NCBI RefSeq assembly: GCF_902705875.1
Contig: NZ_CACSIK010000001.1
Coordinates: 1,233,994-1,297,993, forward strand
Reading direction: 5' to 3'
DNA length: 64,000 bases
DNA from: Zhongshania aliphaticivorans
GTDB taxonomy: Bacteria > Pseudomonadota > Gammaproteobacteria > Pseudomonadales > Spongiibacteraceae
In this document: positions 39,906 through 48,854 of the stretch, piece by piece
How the letters are laid out: each line of letters opens with the position of its first letter
Position numbering within the stretch: the stretch's first letter is position 1
Notes under the pieces: model-generated
Seen by the model: the letters and a program-made list of their open reading frames with translations, nothing else
The model's database searches: none
What the model was told of the DNA's origin: nothing
Position numbers and translations under genes: made by a program

Positions 39906-42257
39906 ATGATAGATAAACATCGCATCAAGGCCATAACGGCACTGATAGCATCTTTTGCTACCGCTACATTTGCGCAGTCTCAAACTGCGCCCACACTGGA
40001 AGAAGTCCTTGTTACGGCGCAAAAACGTGAGCAAAGTATTCAGGACGTGCCGCTGTCCATTGTATTGGCTACGGCTGACGACCTTCAGCAAAACGGCGTA
40101 GACAGTGCTTTGGAGCTACAGCGATTGGTGCCAAACTTCTATGCCGCGCGCGGCTCAACCGTGTCGAATACGCGCTTTGTTATGCGCGGTATTGGCACGG
40201 CGGGAAACACGGCAGTTGATCAGAGCATTGCTGTATTTTTAGATGGTATCTACATTGCGCGCCCCTCAGCGATTTATTCCAGTTTCCTGGATATTGCGAG
40301 CGTTGAAGTTGTGCGTGGCCCGCAGGGGACGTTGTTTGGTCGAAACACGACGGCTGGCGGTATTATTTTAAATTCCGTACGGCCTACCATGGATAATGAG
40401 TTTCAGGGTCGCCTGGAAGCAGGCAATTACAATTCCAAACTGGCCGAGGTGATTGGAAACGTCGTGGTCAGCGATAAGGCAGCTTTCCGTTTAGCTGCCC
40501 AAACGCAGTCTCGAGACGGTTATGGAACGGTGATTTCAGACGGGAGTAACTTTGGTGATGAGGAGTCGTGGACCGTGCGCGGCAGCGGCGCCTTCAACTT
40601 TGATAATAACGTGAGTTGGGATGTGCGAGTCGATGCCGCCAACATAACGGGAGACGGCCAAAACGCAAATGAAGTGGTTGGCAGTTCTCTCTCCGCTGCC
40701 GGACTTGCCAACCTCACGCAAGTTGTAGGTGGCCCTCAAAATTTACCCGAGCTGAGTGACCCCACGGATTTTCGTGTAAATCATGTGGTGGGCGGTGATC
40801 TTGAAGACAAGCAATGGGGGATAAGTAGTGATCTTTCGTGGGATCTCGATAACGGTTTTACCCTGAGCTTGATCAGCGGTTACCGTGATTATGAAAACCT
40901 ACAGGACGATGAGGATATATTTTTTCTGCCTTTCTCTCTTGTGGGGCGCACCTCAGGTTTACAAAGCGAAAGTTGGTCTCAGGAGTTACGCCTGATTTCG
41001 CCTGAAGGTCTCTCTGACGGTCGCCTGAGCTATGTCGCGGGTTTGTATTATTATGAAGAAGACGCAACGATTAGTGAGCAACTGTCTTTGACAACCTTGT
41101 TTTGCGATTCTTTTGCGCCGCCAGCTTTGCAAGCCCAGTGTTCGGCTGGCCCCTTGGAGGACGCCACGGATCTTGTTTTCACACAGACATCAGAGAGTCT
41201 TGCGGGTTATTTTCAAGCTGATTACGACCTGAGTAATACGCTGACCCTACAGGTGGGCGGACGTTATACATCGGATGACCGCAGCGGGCGATTTTATCAG
41301 CAAGCTGAAAATGGCTTTGCCGCGTTGGCGCTACGAGGTTTGGAAGATACCGACCTTGATTTCTCTGACGATACGCCAACTTACCGTATTGGTTTGAACT
41401 TCACGCCCAAGGATGACCGGCTCTATTTTGCGTCTTACTCCACTGGCTACAAGTCGGGCGGTTTTGACTCGGGTGGCGGAGTGGTGGCTCGCGATGCGTC
41501 GACTCGTACCTTCGACTCGGAAGAAGCGACGAATATGGAGCTAGGCTTTAAAGGACGTTTCTTTGCTGGCCGGTTTGATGCCTCGGTGACCCTCTACCGT
41601 ATGGAAATTTCAGATTTTCAGGCACGTAGTTTTGATGGCAGTGCATTCAATACCAGAAATGCTGGTGAACTTCGTCATCAGGGCTTGGAGGCTGAATGGA
41701 GCTGGGCTGCATCGCAGATGTTGACCATTGCCGGCGGTTTCGCGTATTTGGATTCAGAATTTACCGACTTTGTGGGTGCCCCAGCACTGCCTGGCTGTGA
41801 TGATAACAGCCCTGATATTGCGGGCTGTGGCCCTGTTGGAGAGGATCGTACAGTGCAGGATCTTACCGGCGGTGAAAACCACTTTGCTCCTGAGTACACT
41901 GGGAATGTGCGCGCCAATCTGGAAGGCGACCTTGGTAACTGGCGCTGGCGTGGCAACTTGAGTGTAAGTTACATCGGCGAACAGTTTTTGGGTGGCGCTA
42001 TAGACAACAACCCGCAGATGATAGAGGACGGTTATGTACTTACATCTAGCCGACTTACCTTTATCTCTCCCCAAGCAAAATACGAGCTTGCTCTCTTTGG
42101 CGATAACTTAACCGATGAAGATTACTGCGCTCTGCGCTACTACCAGCCTTCTGGTGCGGCTTTGGGTGTAACCGATTCTGCAACTGGGGGCACAATGGTG
42201 CGATGTAATCCAGGCGCTCCACGTACTGTAGGTGTTAGTGTCGCGGCCTACTTTTAA
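39906..42257 (+). CDS. TonB-dependent outer-membrane receptor
   Basis: A 783-residue receptor with signal peptide (cleavage after TFAQ). The TonB-box region LEEVLVTAQKREQSIQDVP starts the plug domain, which continues with the RGIGT and VEVVRGPQGTLFGRNTTAG motifs (about 50-160). The remainder is a beta-barrel ending in the Phe-terminated strand GVSVAAYF. This subgroup (VTAQKR-SIQDVP) is common for organic substrates in marine and sphingomonad-like bacteria rather than classical siderophores, but the ligand is not readable from sequence. GAGGAG precedes the ATG. Flanked by two secreted proteins of the same orientation. Confidence 0.93.
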   Translation: MIDKHRIKAITALIASFATATFAQSQTAPTLEEVLVTAQKREQSIQDVPLSIVLATADDLQQNGVDSALELQRLVPNFYAARGSTVSNTRFVMRGIGTAGNTAVDQSIAVFLDGIYIARPSAIYSSFLDIASVEVVRGPQGTLFGRNTTAGGIILNSVRPTMDNEFQGRLEAGNYNSKLAEVIGNVVVSDKAAFRLAAQTQSRDGYGTVISDGSNFGDEESWTVRGSGAFNFDNNVSWDVRVDAANITGDGQNANEVVGSSLSAAGLANLTQVVGGPQNLPELSDPTDFRVNHVVGGDLEDKQWGISSDLSWDLDNGFTLSLISGYRDYENLQDDEDIFFLPFSLVGRTSGLQSESWSQELRLISPEGLSDGRLSYVAGLYYYEEDATISEQLSLTTLFCDSFAPPALQAQCSAGPLEDATDLVFTQTSESLAGYFQADYDLSNTLTLQVGGRYTSDDRSGRFYQQAENGFAALALRGLEDTDLDFSDDTPTYRIGLNFTPKDDRLYFASYSTGYKSGGFDSGGGVVARDASTRTFDSEEATNMELGFKGRFFAGRFDASVTLYRMEISDFQARSFDGSAFNTRNAGELRHQGLEAEWSWAASQMLTIAGGFAYLDSEFTDFVGAPALPGCDDNSPDIAGCGPVGEDRTVQDLTGGENHFAPEYTGNVRANLEGDLGNWRWRGNLSVSYIGEQFLGGAIDNNPQMIEDGYVLTSSRLTFISPQAKYELALFGDNLTDEDYCALRYYQPSGAALGVTDSATGGTMVRCNPGAPRTVGVSVAAYF

Positions 42258-42344
42258 GAACGAATAGGGCCCTATTTGGGCTCTTTTAACAAAGTAAAAC
42301 CATCGAGTTGCGAACCGCATTCGACTGGAAGGAAACCATTGATC

Positions 42345-44324
42345 ATGAAGTTAACATTTACCCAACTTGCTTTAACACTAACGATTGGCCTTGCGGCATT
42401 ACAATCTGCGACAGCTCAGAATCTCCGTGAATTCTCTCTACCTGAGCGTACTCAGTGGAAACCGGAGGGACTTCGGGGAGTGCGGGCAACCCATACGGCG
42501 GAAGGTGATCACCGTTTTACCCGAAGCCGCCATTCAGAAAGCTGGAACTCCGATGAGTACACCATTGCGGTCGGCCCGGTGTTCGAAATGGACTATGTTG
42601 CTGATTATAGTGGTGGTCGTATGGTTACCACCGGCGTGACGGTTGACAGTAAAGGCAATGTGTATGGCGCGCCCTTGTTACCTGGCGAAGGCGATGCAGC
42701 ATCCTTTGTAGCTTGGGACGGTAAGGACGGCTCTCAGCGGTTTTTGATCTCAAGCAAGGATGGTGGCCGAGCGGGTGCTGTGCCGCTTATTATGAATGAT
42801 CCTAACAACGCAGAGCGGGAAATCGTATACGGTGCTACACGCGGTGAAGCGGTAGCCTTTACCACCGAAGGCGAGGTACTGTGGCGCACGGCATCCAAAA
42901 TTAAGCGCATTGAGGGTGATTTACGCAACTGGGGGCCAAACTATCACCGGCAACTCGATGCTCTTATCAGTGTTACAAGCGACGGTTTGGTGTGGATGGT
43001 AGACCGAGTGTCGGGCGAACTCCTCTTGGATGAGCCATTTCAGCTTCCCGGTTCGCCGTCGCCAAAGTCCAGTCTTCCCTTACCCCCTTCGGTGCTTGAA
43101 AAGGTTTATCAAGAGTTGAAGCCTTTGATTCCAGGGGCTGCATTAGATCCAAATTTCAGCATCGGTGAATTCATCGATATCCTCATTGGTTCAAGTATTC
43201 AAGTTGCAAATTTCTTTTCTATTGACCCACGCACGGGGCGTATATGGTTTGCAGGAACATCGCCTGACGAGGTAGACGGAAAGGTGGACGGCGTATCCGA
43301 ATATGGCGGGCTATACGGCGTGGACGTTCATCGCCGAGATGGGTCGCTAGAATTAGAGATAGCCTGCCGAGCTGATTTTCCGGGGGGTACCGGTACAACC
43401 GCCAGTATGAACGCAGATGGAACGCGCATTTATTTGTCTGACGGCTTTGGTGAAGCACTTGCGGTGGACACCAGTAATTGTGAAACCCTTTGGACTGTGG
43501 GCTTGGGTGCTCCTGCAGTGGCTTCACCGGGTATTTCTGTTGATAACAATGAGATATTCATTGGCGCAGGCGACCAGGCTGCAAAAATTATTGACCGCGG
43601 TGATCATGGCGAAATCGCCTGGGTCACGAAGCTTGATATGTATGAGAACCTGCCAAAGGGCTGGTTCAACATGGCGATGTTAAACAATTCTCCGGTTGCC
43701 AATGGTGTGGTGATTCAAGCGGGAGCTGGTCCAAAGCTGCCAGGGACGAAAATCACTGTCGCGGCGGTTGCGGGTATGGGCTTGCTAGACAGAGAGACGG
43801 GGGAGCTACGTTGGTTTGCTGAGGGCGACGAAGAGAGCGTAGGTGCCAATACCGTGTTTGCCGACGGTTCTATTGGTAGCAGTAATTCGCCCATTCGAAG
43901 GGCTATCGCTCGGGCTATTGTTGGTGTCGGCGAACCGTTACGTGGGGGCTATACGAAGTTCCGTGTAGCTCGTCATGATCTTCTGTTACGAGATGCGGCC
44001 TGCGCTGGCGCGGACAGAGACCGGCGCGCTATGACGATACAGTTCGATCAGCCTGAGGGTGCTGCACAGGACGTGGATCAGGTGAATGACGTGTTGATCC
44101 AGCAGGCACTCACTGCGGGACCGATCGCTGTCGCCGATAAAGATCTCAGTGCTGAGGACTGGAAGGTCACAGAGAAGCGACTAGGTCGCGCTGAATTCTG
44201 GCATGGGACTTGGCAGTTTTTACGCAGCTTTGCCCCACGTTCCATTCTGAATTTCACGTTGAAGAAAAGCACCGAGAATCTGGAGGATGTTTGTACTGAT
44301 CTCGAATCTCGCGGAAAAGCATAG
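42345..44324 (+). CDS. Secreted PQQ-like beta-propeller-type protein
   Basis: A 659-residue protein starting at the ATG at 42345, 9 bp after GGAAGGAAA (an upstream in-frame start would add 23 residues ahead of the signal peptide). Signal peptide cleaved near TAQN. Repeated blade-like units (SVTSDGLVWMVDRVSGELLL, FFSIDPRTGRIWFAG, YLSDGFGEALAVDTSNCETLW, GMGLLDRETGELRWFAEG) have the W/G-rich pattern of PQQ-dependent dehydrogenase or BamB-like propellers. I see no clear haem-binding CxxCH, and cannot show PQQ-ligand residues, so an enzymatic role is open. Third gene of the accessory operon; convergent with the Crp-type regulator. Confidence 0.75.
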   Translation: MKLTFTQLALTLTIGLAALQSATAQNLREFSLPERTQWKPEGLRGVRATHTAEGDHRFTRSRHSESWNSDEYTIAVGPVFEMDYVADYSGGRMVTTGVTVDSKGNVYGAPLLPGEGDAASFVAWDGKDGSQRFLISSKDGGRAGAVPLIMNDPNNAEREIVYGATRGEAVAFTTEGEVLWRTASKIKRIEGDLRNWGPNYHRQLDALISVTSDGLVWMVDRVSGELLLDEPFQLPGSPSPKSSLPLPPSVLEKVYQELKPLIPGAALDPNFSIGEFIDILIGSSIQVANFFSIDPRTGRIWFAGTSPDEVDGKVDGVSEYGGLYGVDVHRRDGSLELEIACRADFPGGTGTTASMNADGTRIYLSDGFGEALAVDTSNCETLWTVGLGAPAVASPGISVDNNEIFIGAGDQAAKIIDRGDHGEIAWVTKLDMYENLPKGWFNMAMLNNSPVANGVVIQAGAGPKLPGTKITVAAVAGMGLLDRETGELRWFAEGDEESVGANTVFADGSIGSSNSPIRRAIARAIVGVGEPLRGGYTKFRVARHDLLLRDAACAGADRDRRAMTIQFDQPEGAAQDVDQVNDVLIQQALTAGPIAVADKDLSAEDWKVTEKRLGRAEFWHGTWQFLRSFAPRSILNFTLKKSTENLEDVCTDLESRGKA

Positions 44325-44333
44325 CGGCGCAAG

Positions 44334-44993
44334 CTAACCGCGCTGTTCTTTGATCCAATCCGTCAAACGCTTCACATCTGGCACCATAATTTGACCATAG
44401 CCGAGCTCGATAAGATCTCGGCGTTCCAATTCTTTCAGGGCCTTGCCTACAGACACTCTAGAGCTACCTGCGGCAAGCGCAATGTCTTCCTGCTTCCATG
44501 CAAGCACATTGGGTTGCTCTGATGATTCAAGGAACTGCTCGATGATAATGGCGGTAAGCACGGTTGTTGATTGATTTTTCAGGTCATCAATAAAATTCAG
44601 CGCTGCTTGAAAGCGGCTGAGTACCACTGGCAGCAGTTGCACTGCAAACTCAGGTTTTGATTGCAGAATCTTGTCGAAGGTACTTCGGGAAATAAACCCT
44701 ACAGTAGTGTCACCGTTGGCAATGACATCCTGTTCCCGTTTGCCGCTCATCAAGCCAACCAGACCTACGCAGTGGCCGGGGCCGAATACGCCAGTGATCA
44801 CTTGACGACCGTCTGCCGTCATACGAGCCACTCGCACGCTTCCTGAGTACACCACGATCATGGTTTTGGCTTCGTCACCTTGATAGTAAATGGTTTGCCC
44901 ACAATTGAAGTGCTTACGTTGTTCGCTGGAGAGCAGTGACTCTCGGACTTCAGGGCCCAAAATCGCCGTTAACTTAGGGGCATTTTCTTCCAT
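44334..44993 (-). CDS. Crp/Fnr-family transcriptional regulator
   Basis: About 219 residues: N-terminal cyclic-nucleotide-binding-like beta-roll (about 15-125, with GQTIYYQGDEAKTMIVVYSGSVRV), a dimer helix, and a C-terminal winged HTH (WKQEDIALAAGSSRVSVGKALKELERRDLI). It lacks the N-terminal cysteine cluster of Fnr, so oxygen sensing through Fe-S is unlikely. I start at the ATG at 44993; a TTG at 45008 is possible. Converges on the secreted-protein operon and is the likely local regulator of it (inference). Its upstream region runs to the IS insertions. Confidence 0.88.
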   Translation of the reverse strand: MEENAPKLTAILGPEVRESLLSSEQRKHFNCGQTIYYQGDEAKTMIVVYSGSVRVARMTADGRQVITGVFGPGHCVGLVGLMSGKREQDVIANGDTTVGFISRSTFDKILQSKPEFAVQLLPVVLSRFQAALNFIDDLKNQSTTVLTAIIIEQFLESSEQPNVLAWKQEDIALAAGSSRVSVGKALKELERRDLIELGYGQIMVPDVKRLTDWIKEQRG

Positions 44994-45008
44994 TAGGCTG
45001 TGACGCAA

Positions 45009-45407
45009 TAGCGATTAAAGAGTGGCGTTGTTGGACTCGTAGCGGTTTTCATTTCTGTCGTCCTTTGAGTGAACAACGGTCATCTAGCTCGATCAGTTCC
45101 AATGTTTCTTTCCCCTGTAGCGAGCAGATAAATGCACTAAGAAATCTAAGAAAATTTGCAATGACAATAGTATTATTATTTGTATTAATGGTCATTATAC
45201 CCCGTATGAAGATTAGCGTGAAGTGAGACCTTGCTTGGCTATTAAGGCTTCAATGCAGATCTGTCTATGTTAGGTAGAATAGCCCAAGGTGTTTTTCAAA
45301 TTTAGAGAAGACGCTCAGCCACTGAATTACGAAATGTATTTCAAAAATCAACAGTATCCGAAAGACTTTAGAGTCCAGTATGTTGAGGCCTATCTATACC
45401 ACCTGAA
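45009..45407. other. Intergenic region with an open frame cut by an IS element
   Basis: No complete gene. A + strand frame runs open from about 45288 to the IS edge at 45407 (41 codons, including YEMYFKNQQYPKDFRVQYVEAY), has no defined start, and is cut by the IS. It may be the remnant of a disrupted gene. The AT-rich stretch 45140-45220 probably contains the regulator's promoter, but no box is certain. Confidence 0.35.
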
Positions 45408-45433
45408 TGGACTTCCCTGTCTAACATAGATAC

Positions 45434-46246
45434 TCAGCGCTGCATTTTTGAGGCTGCTTCAAATGCCTCCGGACTGACGCCATTAAGATGGCTGTGGCGA
45501 CGTTTTTGATTGTAGAACATCTCAATATAATCGAATACGTCGGCGCGGGCCATATCGCGGGTTTTATAGATTCTTTTCTTTATACGCTCCTTTTTTAAGC
45601 TGCTGAAGAATGACTCGGCGACGGCATTGTCCCAGCAGTTTCCCCGACGACTCATACTGGGTTGTAAGTTATGGGCTTTGCAGAAGCGCTGCCAGGCGTC
45701 GCTGCTATATTGTGATCCCTGATCTGAATGCACCAGCACACGGATTTTGGGGCGCCGTCGCCAGACGGCCATGAGTAAGGCATCAAGTACAATGCCTTTT
45801 TCCAAACTCGGTTTCATCGACCAGCCGACCACTTTTCTAGAAAACAAATCGACGACGACCGCGAGATAGAGCCACCCCTGCCATGTGCGTAAATATGTGA
45901 TGTCGGTCACCCAAACTTGATCGGGCTGCGCAACAGTAAATTCTCTATTGAGATGATTCGGTGCAATAATAGATGGGCGGCCAGCAATATTACGCGGTGC
46001 CTTATACCCGCGAATGGCCTTTATTTTATGGTTGCGCATGATTTTAGCGACTCGGTGTTTACCGCATTCCTCACCTATCTCCCGAAGGTCGAGAAAGATA
46101 CGAGGAGAGCCATAGACGCCGGAACTAGCAGCGTAAGAGGCACGTATCAGCTCCAGCAATCGCAGGTCTTCAATCGCCCGATCTGATAATGGCTTATGCA
46201 GCCACTGGTAAAAGCCAGCGCGTGCGACATCTAGTAATCGACACAT
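45434..46246 (-). CDS. IS3-family transposase OrfB (copy 1)
   Basis: 270 residues with an HTH_21-like N-terminus and the rve integrase core. DDE residues are in WVTDITYL, VHSDQGSQYSS, and NAVAESFFSSLKKE. Normally made as an OrfAB fusion: the -1 frame from the AAAAAAG slip site in orfA (46327-46333) is open without a stop through FINEHRTQYSVLV into this frame. The protein is identical to the copy 2 one. Confidence 0.93.
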   Translation of the reverse strand: MCRLLDVARAGFYQWLHKPLSDRAIEDLRLLELIRASYAASSGVYGSPRIFLDLREIGEECGKHRVAKIMRNHKIKAIRGYKAPRNIAGRPSIIAPNHLNREFTVAQPDQVWVTDITYLRTWQGWLYLAVVVDLFSRKVVGWSMKPSLEKGIVLDALLMAVWRRRPKIRVLVHSDQGSQYSSDAWQRFCKAHNLQPSMSRRGNCWDNAVAESFFSSLKKERIKKRIYKTRDMARADVFDYIEMFYNQKRRHSHLNGVSPEAFEAASKMQR

Positions 46247-46293
46247 GACAAGAACGCTATATTGCGTTCGATGCTCATTGATAAAGTGGTACT

Positions 46294-46578
46294 TTACTCG
46301 GGGTTTCTGGCAAAGTACCTTGCCGCCTTTTTTAAGATGTCTCGCTCTTCTTCGGCGCGTCGGAGTTGAGCGCGTAATTTGAGAACTTCGCTCTTAGCTT
46401 CAAGAAGCTCCTTAGCCTGTGCTTCAGATTTATCGGGTTTAACAGCATTAATCCACTTGTACAGGCTGTGGGCTGATATGCCTAAACGTTCTGATACTTC
46501 AGCGACCGAATAACCTCGCTCTACTACCTGTTTAACGGCTTCGTCTTTAAATTCTGGGGTATAACGTTGACTACTCAT
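46294..46578 (-). CDS. IS3-family transposase OrfA (copy 1)
   Basis: 94 residues, starting at ATG 46578 (8 bp after AGGAG; an ATG at 46599 would add 7 residues). HTH (YSVAEVSERLGISAHSLYKWI) then a leucine-zipper-like coiled coil. The A6G slippery heptamer lies near the 3' end, giving -1 frameshifting into orfB. Confidence 0.92.
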   Translation of the reverse strand: MSSQRYTPEFKDEAVKQVVERGYSVAEVSERLGISAHSLYKWINAVKPDKSEAQAKELLEAKSEVLKLRAQLRRAEEERDILKKAARYFARNPE

Positions 46579-46627
46579 CGGGCTTTCTCCTGTGCTCATA
46601 GTGGACTTCCCTGTCTAACATAGATAC

Positions 46628-47440
46628 TCAGCGCTGCATTTTTGAGGCTGCTTCAAATGCCTCCGGACTGACGCCATTAAGATGGCTGTGGCGACGTTTT
46701 TGATTGTAGAACATCTCAATATAATCGAATACGTCGGCGCGGGCCATATCGCGGGTTTTATAGATTCTTTTCTTTATACGCTCCTTTTTTAAGCTGCTGA
46801 AGAATGACTCGGCGACGGCATTGTCCCAGCAGTTTCCCCGACGACTCATACTGGGTTGTAAGTTATGGGCTTTGCAGAAGCGCTGCCAGGCGTCGCTGCT
46901 ATATTGTGATCCCTGATCTGAATGCACCAGCACACGGATTTTGGGGCGCCGTCGCCAGACGGCCATGAGTAAGGCATCAAGTACAATGCCTTTTTCCAAA
47001 CTCGGTTTCATCGACCAGCCGACCACTTTTCTAGAAAACAAATCGACGACGACCGCGAGATAGAGCCACCCCTGCCATGTGCGTAAATATGTGATGTCGG
47101 TCACCCAAACTTGATCGGGCTGCGCAACAGTAAATTCTCTATTGAGATGATTCGGTGCAATAATAGATGGGCGGCCAGCAATATTACGCGGTGCCTTATA
47201 CCCGCGAATGGCCTTTATTTTATGGTTGCGCATGATTTTAGCGACTCGGTGTTTACCGCATTCCTCACCTATCTCCCGAAGGTCGAGAAAGATACGAGGA
47301 GAGCCATAGACGCCGGAACTAGCAGCGTAAGAGGCACGTATCAGCTCCAGCAATCGCAGGTCTTCAATCGCCCGATCTGATAATGGCTTATGCAGCCACT
47401 GGTAAAAGCCAGCGCGTGCGACATCTAGTAATCGACACAT
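46628..47440 (-). CDS. IS3-family transposase OrfB (copy 2)
   Basis: 270 residues, identical in protein sequence to the copy 1 OrfB, with intact DDE catalytic triad. Together with the intact ends of this copy it should be able to support transposition in trans of both units. Confidence 0.93.
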   Translation of the reverse strand: MCRLLDVARAGFYQWLHKPLSDRAIEDLRLLELIRASYAASSGVYGSPRIFLDLREIGEECGKHRVAKIMRNHKIKAIRGYKAPRNIAGRPSIIAPNHLNREFTVAQPDQVWVTDITYLRTWQGWLYLAVVVDLFSRKVVGWSMKPSLEKGIVLDALLMAVWRRRPKIRVLVHSDQGSQYSSDAWQRFCKAHNLQPSMSRRGNCWDNAVAESFFSSLKKERIKKRIYKTRDMARADVFDYIEMFYNQKRRHSHLNGVSPEAFEAASKMQR

Positions 47441-47487
47441 GACAAGAACGCTATATTGCGTTCGATGCTCATTGATAAAGTGGTACT

Positions 47488-47772
47488 TTACTCGGGGTTT
47501 CTGGCAAAGTACCTTGCCGCCTTTTTTAAGATGTCTCGCTCTTCTTCGGCGCGTCGGAGTTGAGCGCGTAATTTGAGAACTTCGCTCTTAGCTTCAAGAA
47601 GCTCCTTAGCCTGTGCTTCAGATTTATCGGGTTTAACAGCATTAATCCACTTGTACAGGCTGTGGGCTGATATGCCTAAACGTTCTGATACTTCAGCGAC
47701 CGAATAACCTCGCTCTACTACCTGTTTAACGGCTTCGTCTTTAAATTCTGGGGTATAACGTTGACTACTCAT
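47488..47772 (-). CDS. IS3-family transposase OrfA (copy 2)
   Basis: 94 residues from ATG 47772, same HTH and coiled coil as copy 1; AAAAAAG frameshift site at 47521-47527 opens into orfB in the -1 frame. Confidence 0.92.
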   Translation of the reverse strand: MSSQRYTPEFKDEAVKQVVERGYSVAEVSERLGISAHSLYKWINAVKPDKSEAQAKELLEAKSEVLKLRAQLRRAEEERDILKKAARYFARNPE

Positions 47773-47833
47773 CGGGCTTTCTCCTGTGCTCATAGAATAG
47801 CGCGGAGCTGTCTATTTAACTCGGGGAAGTCCA

Positions 47834-48854
47834 GATGAATTGCCATTGTGTTATAACGACTCATGAATATCTCTCATTTATCTTTAAAAGTGATTATGCG
47901 GGTTGTTGTTGGGTAAGCGATTAATAGAATTCGTCTAAAACGGTGTCGTTCATTTTGTTACATTCCGGGTTTTGCCCCCGAGGATTTGATGAACTCATCC
48001 ACAGCCGATTACTAAAGCACAATTCTGGCACGAGTACTTTGCTGTCTAGGAGGCCTGCTGTTCCGACAATATTTTAATCCAATGTCAGTTTTGCACGTCA
48101 TTAATATCTAAATCACTTCTACAAAGTTTTCGGTGGAATATGCAGCTGGGAATAACCTATTTTCCTACTCACTAGCGCACGTTAACGGTACTTACCAAGA
48201 CCTCGAATGTTTCTTTTATCATTGGCTTGCAGATTTTGGTTTCATACTTATATCGCTTCGCTTACCGGTATGGATCAGTGCTTTAGGTAAAATCCAATAT
48301 TTCTTTCGATTGTTTTCCGCGTTTCAATATGTAGACACAAATATGTATTGTCTTTTGCGGAGATTTTGAAAATGAAATTTGATGAGTTCGATTTTGACTC
48401 AATACTCTTATCTTTATTTATGCGCTGCCTAGGGCATAGTATCGTTCATTGGTACCGGAGTAGGCGAAGAGAAAGGAAATAGTTTTTTATGCTGCTTGCC
48501 CCATTGCTTATCGGTACGTAAGGCTAGTCACGCTGTGAACAATCGATAGTTAGGTAGCGTAGTCTAAAGGTATAGCGATATAAAATGAGGCAAAAGCGTT
48601 GAACGCAATAATTAGTACCATGCTTGCTTCATCGTTTACGTTTTTTTGTGAACTTGGGTTACTAACTTGGCTTCTATACGCTGCTTCGTAGAGATCGCAT
48701 GACCGCTTAGTTTGTTAAACATAGCTGGTTCAGCCTCGAGTGATTAGATCAAGCTTGCTGTGTAAAAAATACGTTTGCCATCATCTCTTTTGGTACGGGG
48801 CCGTTTTACTGCTCCGATAGACATACGTGTTTGATTGATCATAGACACTCAGCC
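47834..48854. other. Gene-poor region between IS pair and regulator cluster
   Basis: About 1 kb of AT-rich sequence without a convincing gene. A 78-codon + frame (48133-48369) has no family signature, and a 36-codon frame starts at 48372 after GGAG; both are probably chance. The candidate attR-like repeat of tRNA-Pro is at 48054. Together with the IS copies this looks like decayed island edge. Confidence 0.5.
48054..48070 (+). repeat. Candidate attR: degenerate copy of the tRNA-Pro 3' end
   Basis: CCTGCTGTTCCGACAAT matches the tRNA-Pro 3' end at 37966-37982 at 15 of 17 positions in the same orientation. The rest of the tRNA is not repeated. It would define a 10.1-kb island holding the secreted-protein/TonB/propeller/Crp genes and both IS copies. 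Confidence 0.35.

Larger units (their letters stand above)
45408..46601 (-). mobile_element. IS3-family insertion sequence, copy 1 (right end missing)
   Basis: A 1194-bp copy whose left terminal repeat starts TGGACTTCCC at 45408. It carries orfA and orfB on the minus strand. Compared with copy 2 it stops at CATAG (46597-46601) and lacks the last 38 bp, including the right inverted repeat, so it cannot transpose alone. Copy 2 begins at the very next base. Confidence 0.9.
46602..47833 (-). mobile_element. IS3-family insertion sequence, copy 2 (complete)
   Basis: A complete 1232-bp element bounded by 10-bp perfect inverted repeats TGGACTTCCC (46602) and GGGAAGTCCA (ending 47833). Its first 1194 bp appear identical to copy 1. 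Immediate outer flanks of the pair are GAA (left) and GAT (right), so no clean target duplication; TGAA is at the left edge and 2 bp outside the right edge. Confidence 0.93.

Noticed and set aside
48034..48058. Sigma-54-like TGGCACG followed by TTTGC
   Set aside because: The GG and GC elements are 14 bp apart instead of 12, and no gene follows at a sensible distance.
48133..48369. 78-codon + strand frame downstream of the IS pair
   Set aside because: No recognisable domain, poor ribosome binding site, aromatic-rich AT-driven composition in a decayed region; most likely chance.
37982..48854. Integrase, CRISPR array or toxin-antitoxin pair in the accessory block
   Set aside because: Looked for because of the tRNA-linked location; no recombinase other than the IS transposases, no regularly spaced repeats and no such gene pair was seen.
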